From the NCBI RefSeq assembly GCF_030433715.1, contig NZ_JAROCC010000001.1, forward strand, positions 62,001 through 126,000: 64,000 bases of DNA, written 5' to 3'. How positions within the stretch are numbered: position 1 is the first letter of the stretch; every line of letters starts with the position of its first letter. Made by a program: the position numbers and the translations under genes. The notes under the pieces are model-generated. The model ran no database searches. It was not told the DNA's origin and saw only the letters and a list, made by a program, of their open reading frames with translations. Below, piece by piece: positions 1 to 7,819 of the stretch. Source of the DNA: Sporosarcina highlanderae (lineage in GTDB: Bacteria; Bacillota; Bacilli; Bacillales_A; Planococcaceae).

Positions 1-9
1 ATCATTTAT

Positions 10-57
10 GGTGCCAGCGTTCTGGAACATTTCTAAATTCATTGAGAACCTGGCTCC
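10..57. repeat. GGTACC-type hairpin repeat, diverged copy A
   Basis: This is a degenerate copy of the hairpin repeat seen more clearly at 3829-3875. It keeps the core TTCTGGAACA, the AATTCATTGAG segment and the right arm GAGAACCTGG, but the terminal GGTACC boxes have decayed to GGTGCC and GGCTCC. It lies outside any recognisable gene. The same layout recurs at 6274-6314 and, more loosely, at 23488-23543. Confidence 0.6.
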
Positions 58-356
58 CCAAGCAACTTCCCGCCAGCACCCCGCAAACGTTGCATAACAT
101 CCTTTATCCCATCAACTTCTGGAACCCAATTCCAAATGGATAGCAACAAAAACAGATGAATTTGCCTGAGCCCTCCACTAATCCTACATACTCTGCAAAC
201 TCATATTCAAATTTAATTTACACTCGGTCCGCGTGGACCGATCCAGTTCTTTTCGAATCTCTATTTTCTTATGACCATTAACAGTCATACGTATGGAGAA
301 AATAAATTCACACCTTCACTTTTTTGAGCAAATAATAGAAGATTACCATTGGTACG
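58..356. other. Gene-poor stretch left of the IS21 element
   Basis: I see no intact gene here. A short perfect inverted repeat, CGGTCC-GCGT-GGACCG, lies at 225-240. On the minus strand, 285-356 holds the last 20 or so codons of an open frame ending ...FAQKSEGVNLFSPYV and TGA at 285-287. This frame continues in phase across the IS21 target site when the element is removed, so it is probably the 3' end of the broken gene whose remainder is at 3166-3558. Confidence 0.4.
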
Positions 357-435
357 TGAATATAGCCACTGAATTGTCCCACCTTTGCCATGTTTCTGGC
401 CCACCAATGACAAGATTTTGTTCCACCTCTGCCAT
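357..435 (+). repeat. Left IS21 terminal region with repeated transposase-site boxes
   Basis: Seventy-nine bases that align as an inverted copy of 3072-3150. Both ends carry, in the same order and spacing, two boxes of the form TTGTTCCACC(N)TTGCCAT separated by a TGGCCCAC box. IS21 elements are known to have such multiple terminal repeats, which are taken to be IstA binding sites. Mismatches are scattered, so the two ends are similar but not identical. Confidence 0.85.
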
Positions 436-445
436 GCACAGGACC

Positions 446-501
446 ACCCTCCTTTATACTTGAGATGCACCTAATGGTGCAAATCAAATATAAAGGAGGG
501 T
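446..501 (+). promoter_or_regulatory. Hairpin masking the istA ribosome binding site
   Basis: The 13 bases at 446-458 (ACCCTCCTTTATA) are perfectly complementary to 489-501 (TATAAAGGAGGGT). An inner 5-bp stem, GCACC/GGTGC, pairs 467-471 with 476-480. The 3' arm contains the istA ribosome site AAAGGAGGG (492-500). A transcript entering from outside the IS would fold and hide this site, whereas one starting inside the loop or 3' arm would not. Such protection from read-through is known in IS10 and IS50; here it is inferred. Confidence 0.75.
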
Positions 502-506
502 TTTTT

Positions 507-2063
507 GTGATTAAATATCGGGAAATCTTGAGGCTCCATGCCCAGGGGATTAGTCAAAGGGGCATTGCCTCAAGTACTTCAAACTCTAGGACAACGATAC
601 GGGAGGTGGTGAAAAGGGCCGAAGAACGCAACATTAGCTGGCCATTGGAGGAAGAATTAACGGATCATGACTTACAAGAGATGTTGTTTCCAGAGAAACA
701 TGCCTCTAATGATTTTAGACGAAAACCGGACTGTGACTACATTCATAAAGAACTGGCAAAGCCGGGCGTTAATTTGACTCTCTTATGGGAGGAATATTCT
801 CTTAGCTGTAGGTCAAATGAAGAAATCCCATATAGCTATCGTCAGTTCTGCAGGATCTATCATGACTATGCCCGCAAAACGAAAGCTACCATGCGTATTA
901 AGCGTAAACCAGGAGAGCTTTTGGAAGTTGATTGGGCGGGGCAAACAATGTCAATAAGAGATCATCTAACCGGCGAAGATATCCCAGTACACATTTTTGT
1001 TTCTGCCCTTCCGTGCAGCCAATACGCTTATGTAGAAGGTTTTCTTTCGATGAATGCAGAGTCATGGATCACGGCTCATATTCATGCATTCAAGTTTTAT
1101 GGAGGGGTTCCAAGAATCATTGTTCCTGATAATCTGAAGACAGGTGTAGTAAAGGCTTCAAAGTATGAACCAATCATCCACGCGGGATATCAGGAGATGG
1201 CTGAGCATTATCACACGACGATTGTGCCTGCGCGCGTTCGTCACCCAAAAGATAAGGCAAGCGCTGAAAGTACAGTAGGTCATATTTCAACATGGATTAT
1301 CGCTTCACTTCGAAACCAAGAGTTTTTCAGTTTAGGAGAGTTAAATGACGCGGTTCATGAGAAGCTAGAGGAATTTAACCACAAACCTTTTCAAAAGAAG
1401 CAAGGAAGCAGACACACGGCATTTAAAGAAGAAGAACACTTCGCATTAACACCGTTGCCTGCTTCAACATACGAAATCGCAACTTGGCGAATTGCGACCG
1501 TACAATATGATTATCACATAGTGGTGGATAAAATGTCTTACTCTGTTCCATATGATTATGTAAAGTACGAGGTTGATATTCGAGTCACAAGAACCATTGT
1601 GGAAGTATTTTATAAAGGCTTGCGAATCGCTTCGCACAAAAAACTGAAAGGAAAACCAGGACAATCCAATACCTTGTCTGATCACATGCCTAAGAAACAT
1701 AAGCAATACATTGATTTTGACGCTTCATATGTACGCCAATGGGGAAAGACTGCTGGTCCTAATATCTTGATCACCATTAATAGTATTTTAGCTTCTTATC
1801 GTGTTGAAAAACAAGCACTGAAGTCCTGTTTGGGACTAATTAAGTTGTCAGACACTTACTCAGTAGAACGGTTAGAAAAAGCATGTGAGCGTGCACTGAG
1901 ATATACAAGTAGACCTACACTTAAAAGCATTCAGACAATGCTTAAAAACGGACAGGATAAACTCCCTGTCATAATTGAAGAAGAAAGTGATCGAAAAGAA
2001 GTTAAATCCAACCCTTACGGTTTTACACGAGGGGCAGACTATTATGGGGGTAAGAACCAATGA
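507..2063 (+). CDS. istA: IS21-family transposase IstA
   Basis: DDE transposase that cuts and joins the IS ends with IstB as helper. I chose the GTG at 507 because AAAGGAGGG lies six bases upstream; an upstream ATG at 465 has no such site and falls inside the regulatory hairpin. The product is 518 residues. An N-terminal helix-turn-helix (about residues 5-40, HAQGISQRGIASSTS) precedes the catalytic core with D142 (EVDWAG), D208 (VPDNLKTGV) and E254 (KDKASAE). Length and motifs are normal for the family. The stop overlaps the istB start as ATGA at 2060-2063, so translation is probably coupled. The gene looks intact. Confidence 0.95.
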   Translation: MIKYREILRLHAQGISQRGIASSTSNSRTTIREVVKRAEERNISWPLEEELTDHDLQEMLFPEKHASNDFRRKPDCDYIHKELAKPGVNLTLLWEEYSLSCRSNEEIPYSYRQFCRIYHDYARKTKATMRIKRKPGELLEVDWAGQTMSIRDHLTGEDIPVHIFVSALPCSQYAYVEGFLSMNAESWITAHIHAFKFYGGVPRIIVPDNLKTGVVKASKYEPIIHAGYQEMAEHYHTTIVPARVRHPKDKASAESTVGHISTWIIASLRNQEFFSLGELNDAVHEKLEEFNHKPFQKKQGSRHTAFKEEEHFALTPLPASTYEIATWRIATVQYDYHIVVDKMSYSVPYDYVKYEVDIRVTRTIVEVFYKGLRIASHKKLKGKPGQSNTLSDHMPKKHKQYIDFDASYVRQWGKTAGPNILITINSILASYRVEKQALKSCLGLIKLSDTYSVERLEKACERALRYTSRPTLKSIQTMLKNGQDKLPVIIEEESDRKEVKSNPYGFTRGADYYGGKNQ

Positions 2064-2807
2064 CAACTGAAAACACTTTATCCAAACTAAATGATATGAG
2101 AATGGCAGCGATGGCTGAGGGATATATGGATCAATTGAAAAACCCTGAATATCAGGACCTATCGTTTGAGGATCGTTTCGCAATGCTTGTTGATATTGTG
2201 GGGACGCAGAAAGAATGCCAAGCTCGATCGCCTTATCAAAGGTGCAGAGTTCCGGGATAGCCAGGCATGCATAGAAGATATAGAATATCACGCTGACCGA
2301 AAGCTCGATAAAACTCAAATTCTAAGATTAGCAACTGGAAGGTATATTCAAGAGAAACATAATATCATCGTTAAAGGTGCATCAGGAAACGGAAAAACTT
2401 ACCTAGCATGTGCTTTTGGTGTCGCTGCTTGTCGTCAGTTTTATAAAGTGCGATATATACGCCTTCCGGATTTATTGGATGAACTCGCAGTAGCCAGGGG
2501 TGAAGGCATTTACCGCAAGGTAATTAAAAAATACACGAAGGTAGATTTACTGATCCTTGATGAATGGCTTTTAACGCCCCTAAAAGAAACCGAATCCAGA
2601 GATCTTTTAGAAATCGTTGAATCAAGATATCAAGTTGCCTCCACAATATTCTGTTCCCAGTTTGACCCACGTGGCTGGCATGAAAAGATTGGCGAAGGTA
2701 CGTTGGCTGATGCCATTCTTGATCGAATTGTACACGGCTCCTATCATATGATGCTTGATGGTGATGTTTCAATGCGTGAACGTCATGGATTGGAGGGTTC
2801 TTTATGA
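2060..2807 (+). pseudogene. istB: IS21 helper ATPase IstB, frameshifted
   Basis: IstB is the AAA+ ATPase that assists IstA in target selection. The first frame gives MTTENTLSKLNDMRMAAMAE... up to FAMLVDI near 2198; the family sequence then resumes one frame over as WGRRKNAKLDRL near 2200. The expected junction (acidic residue then W-R-R-K) suggests loss of two bases or gain of one at about 2196-2203. Downstream, Walker A GASGNGKT and Walker B DLLILDEW are intact and the frame runs to a TGA at 2805-2807. No slippery heptamer is obvious at the junction, so I treat it as a mutation rather than recoding. Confidence 0.85.
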
Positions 2808-3006
2808 TTCCTGAAGAAGTGGAGAATCGTATTGCGAAGTATTTTTTCATAATTATCTACCAGATGAAATCATGTATGAACTTGTAGACCTGCTTATCCC
2901 GCAGTGTTTGAATGTAGAGGATGAAAATGACTTAGACCAAGATGGACTAGTCACTGAAGCAGTGTTAATTCTTCGGGATCGATTGGATGGAAAAAATATG
3001 AAATAA
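2804..3006 (+). pseudogene. Small third gene of the IS21 element, frameshifted
   Basis: A start codon at 2804 overlaps the istB stop as ATGA and is preceded by TTGGAGGG, so a coupled gene is likely. The first frame reads MIPEEVENRIAKYF and then dies. After a one-base shift in the T6 tract at about 2841-2846 it continues HNYLPDEIMYELVDLL and ends ...LRDRLDGKNMK at 3006. The intact product would be an acidic protein of about 67 residues. I do not recognise it. It could be an accessory protein of this IS21 subgroup; a -1 slip on the T tract cannot be excluded. Confidence 0.6.
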
Positions 3007-3013
3007 CTAAATG

Positions 3014-3047
3014 CAGCCATCGAAAACTTGGTTCGATGGCTGTTTTA
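3014..3047 (+). terminator. Terminator of the IS21 operon
   Basis: CAGCCATCGAA (3014-3024) pairs perfectly with TTCGATGGCTG (3032-3042) and is followed by TTTT. It lies eight bases after the third frame and inside the IS, so it ends the ist transcript before the right terminal repeats. Confidence 0.8.
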
Positions 3048-3071
3048 AGAATAATTTGTGTGGATTCCCCT

Positions 3072-3150
3072 ATGGCAAGGGTGGAACAATTCAATGTCAG
3101 AAGTGGGCCAAAAACATGGCAAGAGTGGAACAATCGCATGGCTGTAGTCA
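3072..3150 (-). repeat. Right IS21 terminal region, inverted partner of 357-435
   Basis: Reads ATGGCAAGGGTGGAACAATT, then GTGGGCCAAAAACATGGCAA, then GAGTGGAACAAT toward the outer end, matching the left end in inverse orientation over its full 79 bases. It is followed directly by the target duplication GTACG at 3151-3155. Confidence 0.85.
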
Positions 3151-3165
3151 GTACGAGGGCGCAAA

Positions 3166-3558
3166 TCACCCAAAATACTTCCCACCACTCAAATATCCCG
3201 CACTTATCCCCAAAAACTGATTCCCGCTTGTCCCATTGGTTAACAGAAACTCCCTAAGACGAATCCTAATGACTTCTTGGTCCATGATGTGCCCGAATCC
3301 TACTGCAAGTTTTGAGTCGTTCAATATCTTTTTAATGGTTAGTTTTTCGATCAAGTTGAAGACAAGCTCGCTATCTTGTATAGCTTCAAGGATTGCGTCA
3401 ACTTCCTCGTGGAACTCTCTCACTTGCTTATTGAGTTTCTTGGCTGCTATTTTTTTACGTGGCACCATTAATATTCTTCTATGTACGGGTTCACCAAATA
3501 TGATTTCTTCACGCGGCTCAGTTGTCAGCCCGGTTGCCGGTGCGGTTACTTCTTGCAT
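3166..3558 (-). pseudogene. Degenerate hypothetical gene interrupted by the IS21 element
   Basis: A 130-codon frame with a plausible protein composition (charged helix around KKLNKQVREFHEEVDAILEA) but no good ribosome site before the ATG at 3558. Upstream in another frame (about 3578-3643) is a protein-like stretch EYEIVPESLATFFQSTDEV, which suggests an earlier frameshift. At its 3' end a second shift would join it to a frame that runs across the IS target site into 285-356. I take it as the remains of one gene of unknown function, broken by at least two shifts and the IS insertion. The family is not recognised, and a chance frame remains possible. Confidence 0.35.
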
Positions 3559-3704
3559 GGTGGTGAAGTACTCTATAGGAAATCAACTTCATCGGTACTC
3601 TGAAAAAATGTTGCCAGAGATTCCGGAACAATTTCGTATTCAAGAAGAACCTAAATCTCATGTTTGATTCAATCTTCATATAATGAATATCTGTTTTCCA
3701 GTAG

Positions 3705-3744
3705 AAAAGCTTCGTGAAGATTATTTCTCCCCACGAAGCTTTTT
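3705..3744. terminator. Bidirectional hairpin terminator
   Basis: AAAAGCTTCGTG (3705-3716) and CACGAAGCTTTTT (3732-3744) form a perfect stem with an A run on one side and a T run on the other. It could stop transcription from either side. No intact plus-strand gene ends here, so it may belong to a lost gene. Confidence 0.75.
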
Positions 3745-3828
3745 CATAGTTGAATATTAGTTGTCTAATCGGTTCTTAACTAAAATTCAAACTTCCAGTG
3801 ACTATTATGAATCACATTTCTGAAAAAC

Positions 3829-3875
3829 GGTACCAGGTTCTGGAACAATTCCGAATTCAATGAGAACCTGGTACC
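3829..3875. repeat. GGTACC-type hairpin repeat, copy B
   Basis: The clearest copy: GGTACCAGGTTCT (3829-3841) is perfectly inverted as AGAACCTGGTACC (3863-3875) around a 21-base centre containing GGAACAATT and AATTCAATG. The size and shape resemble REP or small MITE-like elements. It lies just downstream of the ugd terminator in the direction of transcription. Confidence 0.8.
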
Positions 3876-3898
3876 CGAAATTTTAGTCATACAATGCT

Positions 3899-3926
3899 TA
3901 AAAAACTACCCCAGCCATCGGCTGGG
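3899..3926 (-). terminator. Terminator ending the polysaccharide operon after ugd
   Basis: On the minus strand, CCCAGCC-GAT-GGCTGGG (3909-3925) is followed by GTAGTTTTTT. It lies 22 bases after the ugd stop codon. Confidence 0.85.
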
Positions 3927-3947
3927 ACCATCATATTTCTAAAAAAT

Positions 3948-5114
3948 TCAATCCCTACTAAACAAATCCCTAGTATAAACCTTCTCCGCTACATCCCTAA
4001 TCTCATCTGCCAACCTATTCGCCACAATAACATCACTTAAACTCTTAAACTCTTCAAAGTCCCTAATAACCTTAAAGCCATCAAATTCCTCAGAGTCAAG
4101 CGCCGGCTCATAAACAACCAGCTCTACCCCAGCAACCTGCAACCGCTGCATAACACCCTGTATAGCCGACTGCCTAAAATTATCCGAATCCGTCTTCATC
4201 GTCAAACGATAAATCCCAACTACTTTCGGCTTCCGTTCCATAATCATATCGGAGATATGATCCTTCCTCGTATCATTCGATTCTACAATCGCCTTAATAA
4301 TCGCATTCGGTACGCCTTCAAAGTTGGCCAACAGCTGCTTCGTATCCTTAGGCAGGCAATACCCCCCATAACCAAATGAAGGATTATTATAGTGCCCCCC
4401 TATCCGAGGATCTAACCCAATTCCTTCAATAATATGCTGGGCATTCAACCCTTTCACTTCCGCATAGCTATCCAACTCATTAAAGAATGATACCCGCATT
4501 GCCAAATATGTATTAGCAAACAGCTTAATCGCTTCCGCCTCTGTAGAATTCGTAAACAACACAGGTACATCCTCTTTAATAGCCCCTTGCACCAACAAAT
4601 CTGCAAATTTCCGGGCACGTTCAGACTGCTCCCCTACAACCACTCTTGACGGGTATAGATTGTCATAGAGAGCTCGTCCCTCCCGAAGAAACTCCGGAGA
4701 GAACAGGATATTATCCGTATTAAAACGCTGACGTAACGATTCCGTGTAGCCAACTGGGATAGTCGACTTGATCACCATGACAGCATCAGGGTTAATCGAT
4801 TGTACTGTCTCTATAACCGCTTCCACCGAGCTCGTATCAAAGTAATTCTGCTCCGGATCATAGTTCGTCGGAGTGGAAATTATAACAAACTCCGCATCCT
4901 TAAATGCCTCTTGAGCATCCGTAGTAGCAGACAAGTTCAATTCCTTTGTATCAAGATAAGATTCAATCTCCTTATCCTGAATAGGCGATAACCCGCGATT
5001 AATCAAATCTACTTTTTCTTGTACAATATCATAAGCAATGACTTCATTATGTTGAGCTAACAGTACTGCATTGGAAAGACCTACATAGCCCGTACCTGCA
5101 ATGGTAATTTTCAT
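3948..5114 (-). CDS. ugd: UDP-glucose 6-dehydrogenase
   Basis: Oxidises UDP-glucose to UDP-glucuronate with two NAD+; cytosolic. The 388-residue product starts at the ATG at 5114, where GGAAG precedes [12 protein letters not shown]; an in-frame start 24 bases upstream lacks a good site. The N-terminal Rossmann motif is GTGYVG (about residues 6-11). The catalytic cysteine is C253 in [11 protein letters not shown], and the UDP-binding C-terminal domain is present. Length matches the short bacterial family. It follows the epimerase gene by 20 bases and is the last gene before the operon terminator. With GalU and PgcA in the same locus it makes the uronic-acid donor of the polymer. Confidence 0.95.
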   Translation of the reverse strand: MKITIAGTGYVGLSNAVLLAQHNEVIAYDIVQEKVDLINRGLSPIQDKEIESYLDTKELNLSATTDAQEAFKDAEFVIISTPTNYDPEQNYFDTSSVEAVIETVQSINPDAVMVIKSTIPVGYTESLRQRFNTDNILFSPEFLREGRALYDNLYPSRVVVGEQSERARKFADLLVQGAIKEDVPVLFTNSTEAEAIKLFANTYLAMRVSFFNELDSYAEVKGLNAQHIIEGIGLDPRIGGHYNNPSFGYGGYCLPKDTKQLLANFEGVPNAIIKAIVESNDTRKDHISDMIMERKPKVVGIYRLTMKTDSDNFRQSAIQGVMQRLQVAGVELVVYEPALDSEEFDGFKVIRDFEEFKSLSDVIVANRLADEIRDVAEKVYTRDLFSRD

Positions 5115-5134
5115 CTCTTCCACTTCCTTCTTTC

Positions 5135-6157
5135 TCACTTAACGTTGTAATAATCCACATACCAATCCGCAAACTTTTGTAACCCTTCTGCAATTGGCGT
5201 TTCCGGTTTAAAACCAATTGCCTGTTGCAATAAATCAGTGGAAGCATAAGTTGCAGGAACATCTCCTGGCTTAATCGGTTCAAATTCCTTCTTGAAGACA
5301 ACTTCCCTACCAGTTGCATTGCTCAGACATTGTTCCAATGTTTCAATAAACGTCATCAACTTCTCAGGATTGTTATTACCGATGTTATAAACCTTGTGAG
5401 GCACCGCTTCAGTAGGAGGATGACCAATCAATCCTTCAATACCAGCAACAATATCATCGATATAAGTGAAGTCACGGTATAAATCATTCTCAAAATCACC
5501 GTTATTAAAAATCTTAATTGATTCTCCAGCAAAGTACTTGTCTGCAAATCCGAAGTACGCCATATCTGGTCGACCCATTGGTCCGTATACCGTAAAGAAA
5601 CGTAGTCCTGTGGCAGGTATTTTATACAAATGGCTATATGTATGGGCCATTAACTCATTGGATTTCTTCGTGGCAGCATAAAGTGACACTGGGCTGTCTA
5701 CAAAGTCTGTCTCTTCAAATGGAACCTTTTTATTGGCACCATATACAGAACTGGAAGAAGCATAAATCAGATGGTCCACTGGATATTCTCTACTTGCTTC
5801 AAGGGTATTATAGAAACCAATGATATTGCTTTGAATGTAAACATCCGGATTCTCTATTGAATACCGAACACCAGCCTGTGCAGCCAAGTTCACCACAATA
5901 CCGGGCTTGTACTTTTCAAATGTCTTCATCAGCAAGTTCTTATCAGAAATGTCTCCTTCAACGAAGGTAAACCTCTCAAATGGTTGAAGTTGACGCAAGC
6001 GGGTATGTTTTAAATTAACGTCATAATAGTCATTAATGTTATCTACGCCTATTACACGGAACCCTTCTTCAAGTAACCTTCGAGATAGATAAAAGCCGAT
6101 AAATCCTGCTGCTCCAGTGATAAGAAATGTTTTATCAACATCTTTTGCGTGGGGCAT
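5135..6157 (-). CDS. NAD-dependent nucleotide-sugar epimerase, probable UDP-glucuronate 4-epimerase
   Basis: A 340-residue extended SDR protein. Seen: NAD-binding GAAGFIG (residues 15-21), a serine-rich SSSSVYG motif and the Y160-x3-K164 catalytic pair. The ATG at 6157 is chosen because AAGGAG lies nine bases upstream; the frame is open 84 bases further but without a ribosome site. The closest families are UDP-glucuronate 4-epimerases (CapI/LspL type), which convert UDP-GlcA to UDP-GalA. The ugd partner directly downstream supports this. A UDP-glucose or UDP-GlcNAc epimerase cannot be excluded from sequence alone. Confidence 0.8.
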   Translation of the reverse strand: MPHAKDVDKTFLITGAAGFIGFYLSRRLLEEGFRVIGVDNINDYYDVNLKHTRLRQLQPFERFTFVEGDISDKNLLMKTFEKYKPGIVVNLAAQAGVRYSIENPDVYIQSNIIGFYNTLEASREYPVDHLIYASSSSVYGANKKVPFEETDFVDSPVSLYAATKKSNELMAHTYSHLYKIPATGLRFFTVYGPMGRPDMAYFGFADKYFAGESIKIFNNGDFENDLYRDFTYIDDIVAGIEGLIGHPPTEAVPHKVYNIGNNNPEKLMTFIETLEQCLSNATGREVVFKKEFEPIKPGDVPATYASTDLLQQAIGFKPETPIAEGLQKFADWYVDYYNVK

Positions 6158-6273
6158 ATGTTTCAACTCCTTGGCAGTATATTTTATGTTGCCTATATAA
6201 TCGTGGCAATGCATGTGCAAGCTGTATATATGATAATTCAAGCTTAGGTACCCAATATAATTTTCACGAAAGT

Positions 6274-6314
6274 AGGTTCCTGAACAATTCCGAATTCAAT
6301 GAGAACCTGGTACC
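6274..6314. repeat. GGTACC-type hairpin repeat, copy C, split by the IS4 element
   Basis: Keeps the core GAACAATTCCGAATTCAATG and the right arm AGAACCTGGTACC; the left arm has decayed to AGGTTCC. The right GGTACC (6309-6314) is the left target duplication of the IS4-family element. The bases right of the IS (GGTACCCGA at 7784-7792) match what follows the hairpin in copy B, so the IS appears to have landed at the edge of this repeat. Confidence 0.7.
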
Positions 6315-7783
6315 CAGTAGCCTTGCACGACTTCAATATTAATCCATAAATGATATTTTGTGGGTGCTAATTGGTACAAAAAGAGAACCTTGTCTTACGA
6401 CAATTATGTTACTCTCATTTCTAAAACCTTTTACAAGAAATGTTTTCTTGAAATTGGATCCACTATCGCGAAGTCCTCACCGAATTTCGGCTTTTTCTTC
6501 GGGCTGTCACGGGGTTTCTGTCTTCCTTTGCTAGGTCTTTTCTCCCGATGAAGTTCCTCCAAAATTGCTGCCCATGAATCCAAAAAATAGAGCTTAATTA
6601 GGCTGAGGAACTCCCATGCAGTCAGTGTTAATTGCTTCTTCTGGACTCGCATGATTTCGCTCAGTCCAACTGTAATTAGGGAGATTAGGAGTTGATTCCA
6701 GACTCCCTATGGCGAGTGACTAAACATATGATTTAACTTTACATGTTGTTTAAGCCACTTAAAAAAAGTTCGATGAACCAACGACTCTTATACATCATCA
6801 GTATCTCTTTCTCAATCTAATCCAAACGATTCGTTAGGAGGATAAAGTCTGTGCCTTCACGATCTGTAAACCTTATTAGCCGAAGAATTTCCGGACGGGT
6901 TTGTATAGATACCAAATCAAACTGAGTAACATTTTCTTCAGTTGGAGTTCCTGATTTCACGAGTTCATATTTAAAATTCTTCCTAACCCTAACCAGAAAT
7001 TTAATATCTATTTCTAACCATCCACCCATTTTTGTCTTATATCCATACCCTCTATCCATGATATAGGTGGCATCTTCGACATCCATGAGGTAATTAGCCA
7101 CATCAATGTCTGCGACATTGGGAGTTGAGGGAATCATCCGCTCAGGAAAATCCTCGTCCGCAGAAGCCACTGCCAACTTCAAATGGAGTTTCACTCCACT
7201 CGAATCCTTATTTACCGCTGCCCATTCACATGCATTTTGCGGTAGCATACTATGCGACGAATCAATCAATTTAAGGATTCCAATCTTACGGCTAAAACCG
7301 GAGGTTACTCAACGTATAAGCCAATACTTTTTTTGCGAAAGCCGCAAGTAGATCTGCTAGTGCAAAGGTATCAAAGCCGGCAAGTCGTCGACTTAGGTGT
7401 GATCCACTAATAGACGCTACTTCCAATTCCCTTTTATAGTAAGCCTTCAATCTAATCCCTTTTTCGAATGTCTCCCAACTTCTCCACTGCATAATATCGG
7501 CCAGAATCAAGGCTTTGACTAAGGAATACTCGGTTAATTTCTCATAGGCATAATTAACTAAAGGACATTCCAATCGACTTGGTGGAAGATTGGAAAAATA
7601 TTGACGAGCGACGATGTTTTGGTCTACACTTTTCATAGAAGTACTCCTTTATTCGTAGTGTAGGGAACTGATTTGATTGTCAGTATCTATTCTACAGAAG
7701 GAGTATTTTTTGTATAATCATTGAAGATGTTTTTCCATAAAAAGGGTTAATAGTATATTACATACTGTCATGCAAGGCTACTG
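6315..7783 (-). mobile_element. Decayed IS4-family insertion sequence
   Basis: The ends CAGTAGCCTTGCA (6315-6327) and TGCAAGGCTACTG (7771-7783) are perfect 13-bp inverted repeats. Each is flanked by GGTACC (6309-6314 and 7784-7789), which I read as a 6-bp target duplication; because GGTACC is itself palindromic the flanks could also be counted as a 19-bp inverted repeat. The single transposase gene is on the minus strand and is disrupted. It lies between the flippase gene and the epimerase/ugd pair and may weaken their co-transcription. Confidence 0.8.
6431..7636 (-). pseudogene. IS4-family transposase, multiple lesions
   Basis: Starts at 7636 (MKSVDQNIVARQYFSN) after AAAGGAG. The reading then breaks: a frameshift near 7291; an in-frame TAG at 6817-6819; a shift in a 7-base A/T tract at 6761-6767; and another TAG at 6707-6709. 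Family marks remain: the first aspartate in LIDSSHS, the second in MDRGYGYK, and the YREK signature YKSRWFIELF (...K) spread across the last frameshift. Reconstructed length is about 400 residues. A DDE transposase of this family moves by cut-and-paste, but this copy cannot make an active enzyme. Confidence 0.88.
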
Positions 7784-7819
7784 GGTACCCGACAATCATT
7801 TAATATCCATATAGAAAAT

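Larger units (their letters stand above)
357..3150 (+). mobile_element. IS21-family insertion sequence, complete ends, defective istB
   Basis: The element is 2,794 bp and carries istA, istB and a small third frame, all on the plus strand. The left end begins TGAATATAGCCA and the right end finishes TGGCTGTAGTCA, giving the usual TG...CA termini. The pentamer GTACG is directly repeated at 352-356 and 3151-3155, which fits the short target duplications of this family. Because istB and the third frame are frameshifted, the copy is probably not autonomous unless a sibling element supplies IstB. Bounds come from aligning the two ends by eye. Confidence 0.9.
3559..3947. other. Intergenic region with gene remnant, two terminators and a hairpin repeat
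   Basis: No intact gene. The first 100 bases hold the probable upstream fragment of the degenerate gene. The rest contains the terminator at 3705-3744, hairpin repeat B at 3829-3875 and the terminator of the polysaccharide operon at 3899-3926. Confidence 0.6.

Noticed and set aside
285..470. A 61-codon minus-strand frame across the left IS21 end
   Set aside because: It reads through the IS terminal repeats and the regulatory palindrome; only its last codons (285-356) may be genuine remains of the disrupted gene.
2190..2210. Programmed frameshift in istB
   Set aside because: No slippery heptamer, and the residue expected at the junction appears to be missing, which points to a deletion.
3236..3667. 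A 143-codon plus-strand frame
   Set aside because: It lies opposite the degenerate minus-strand gene, is rich in serine and hydrophobic shadow-type sequence, and lacks a ribosome site.
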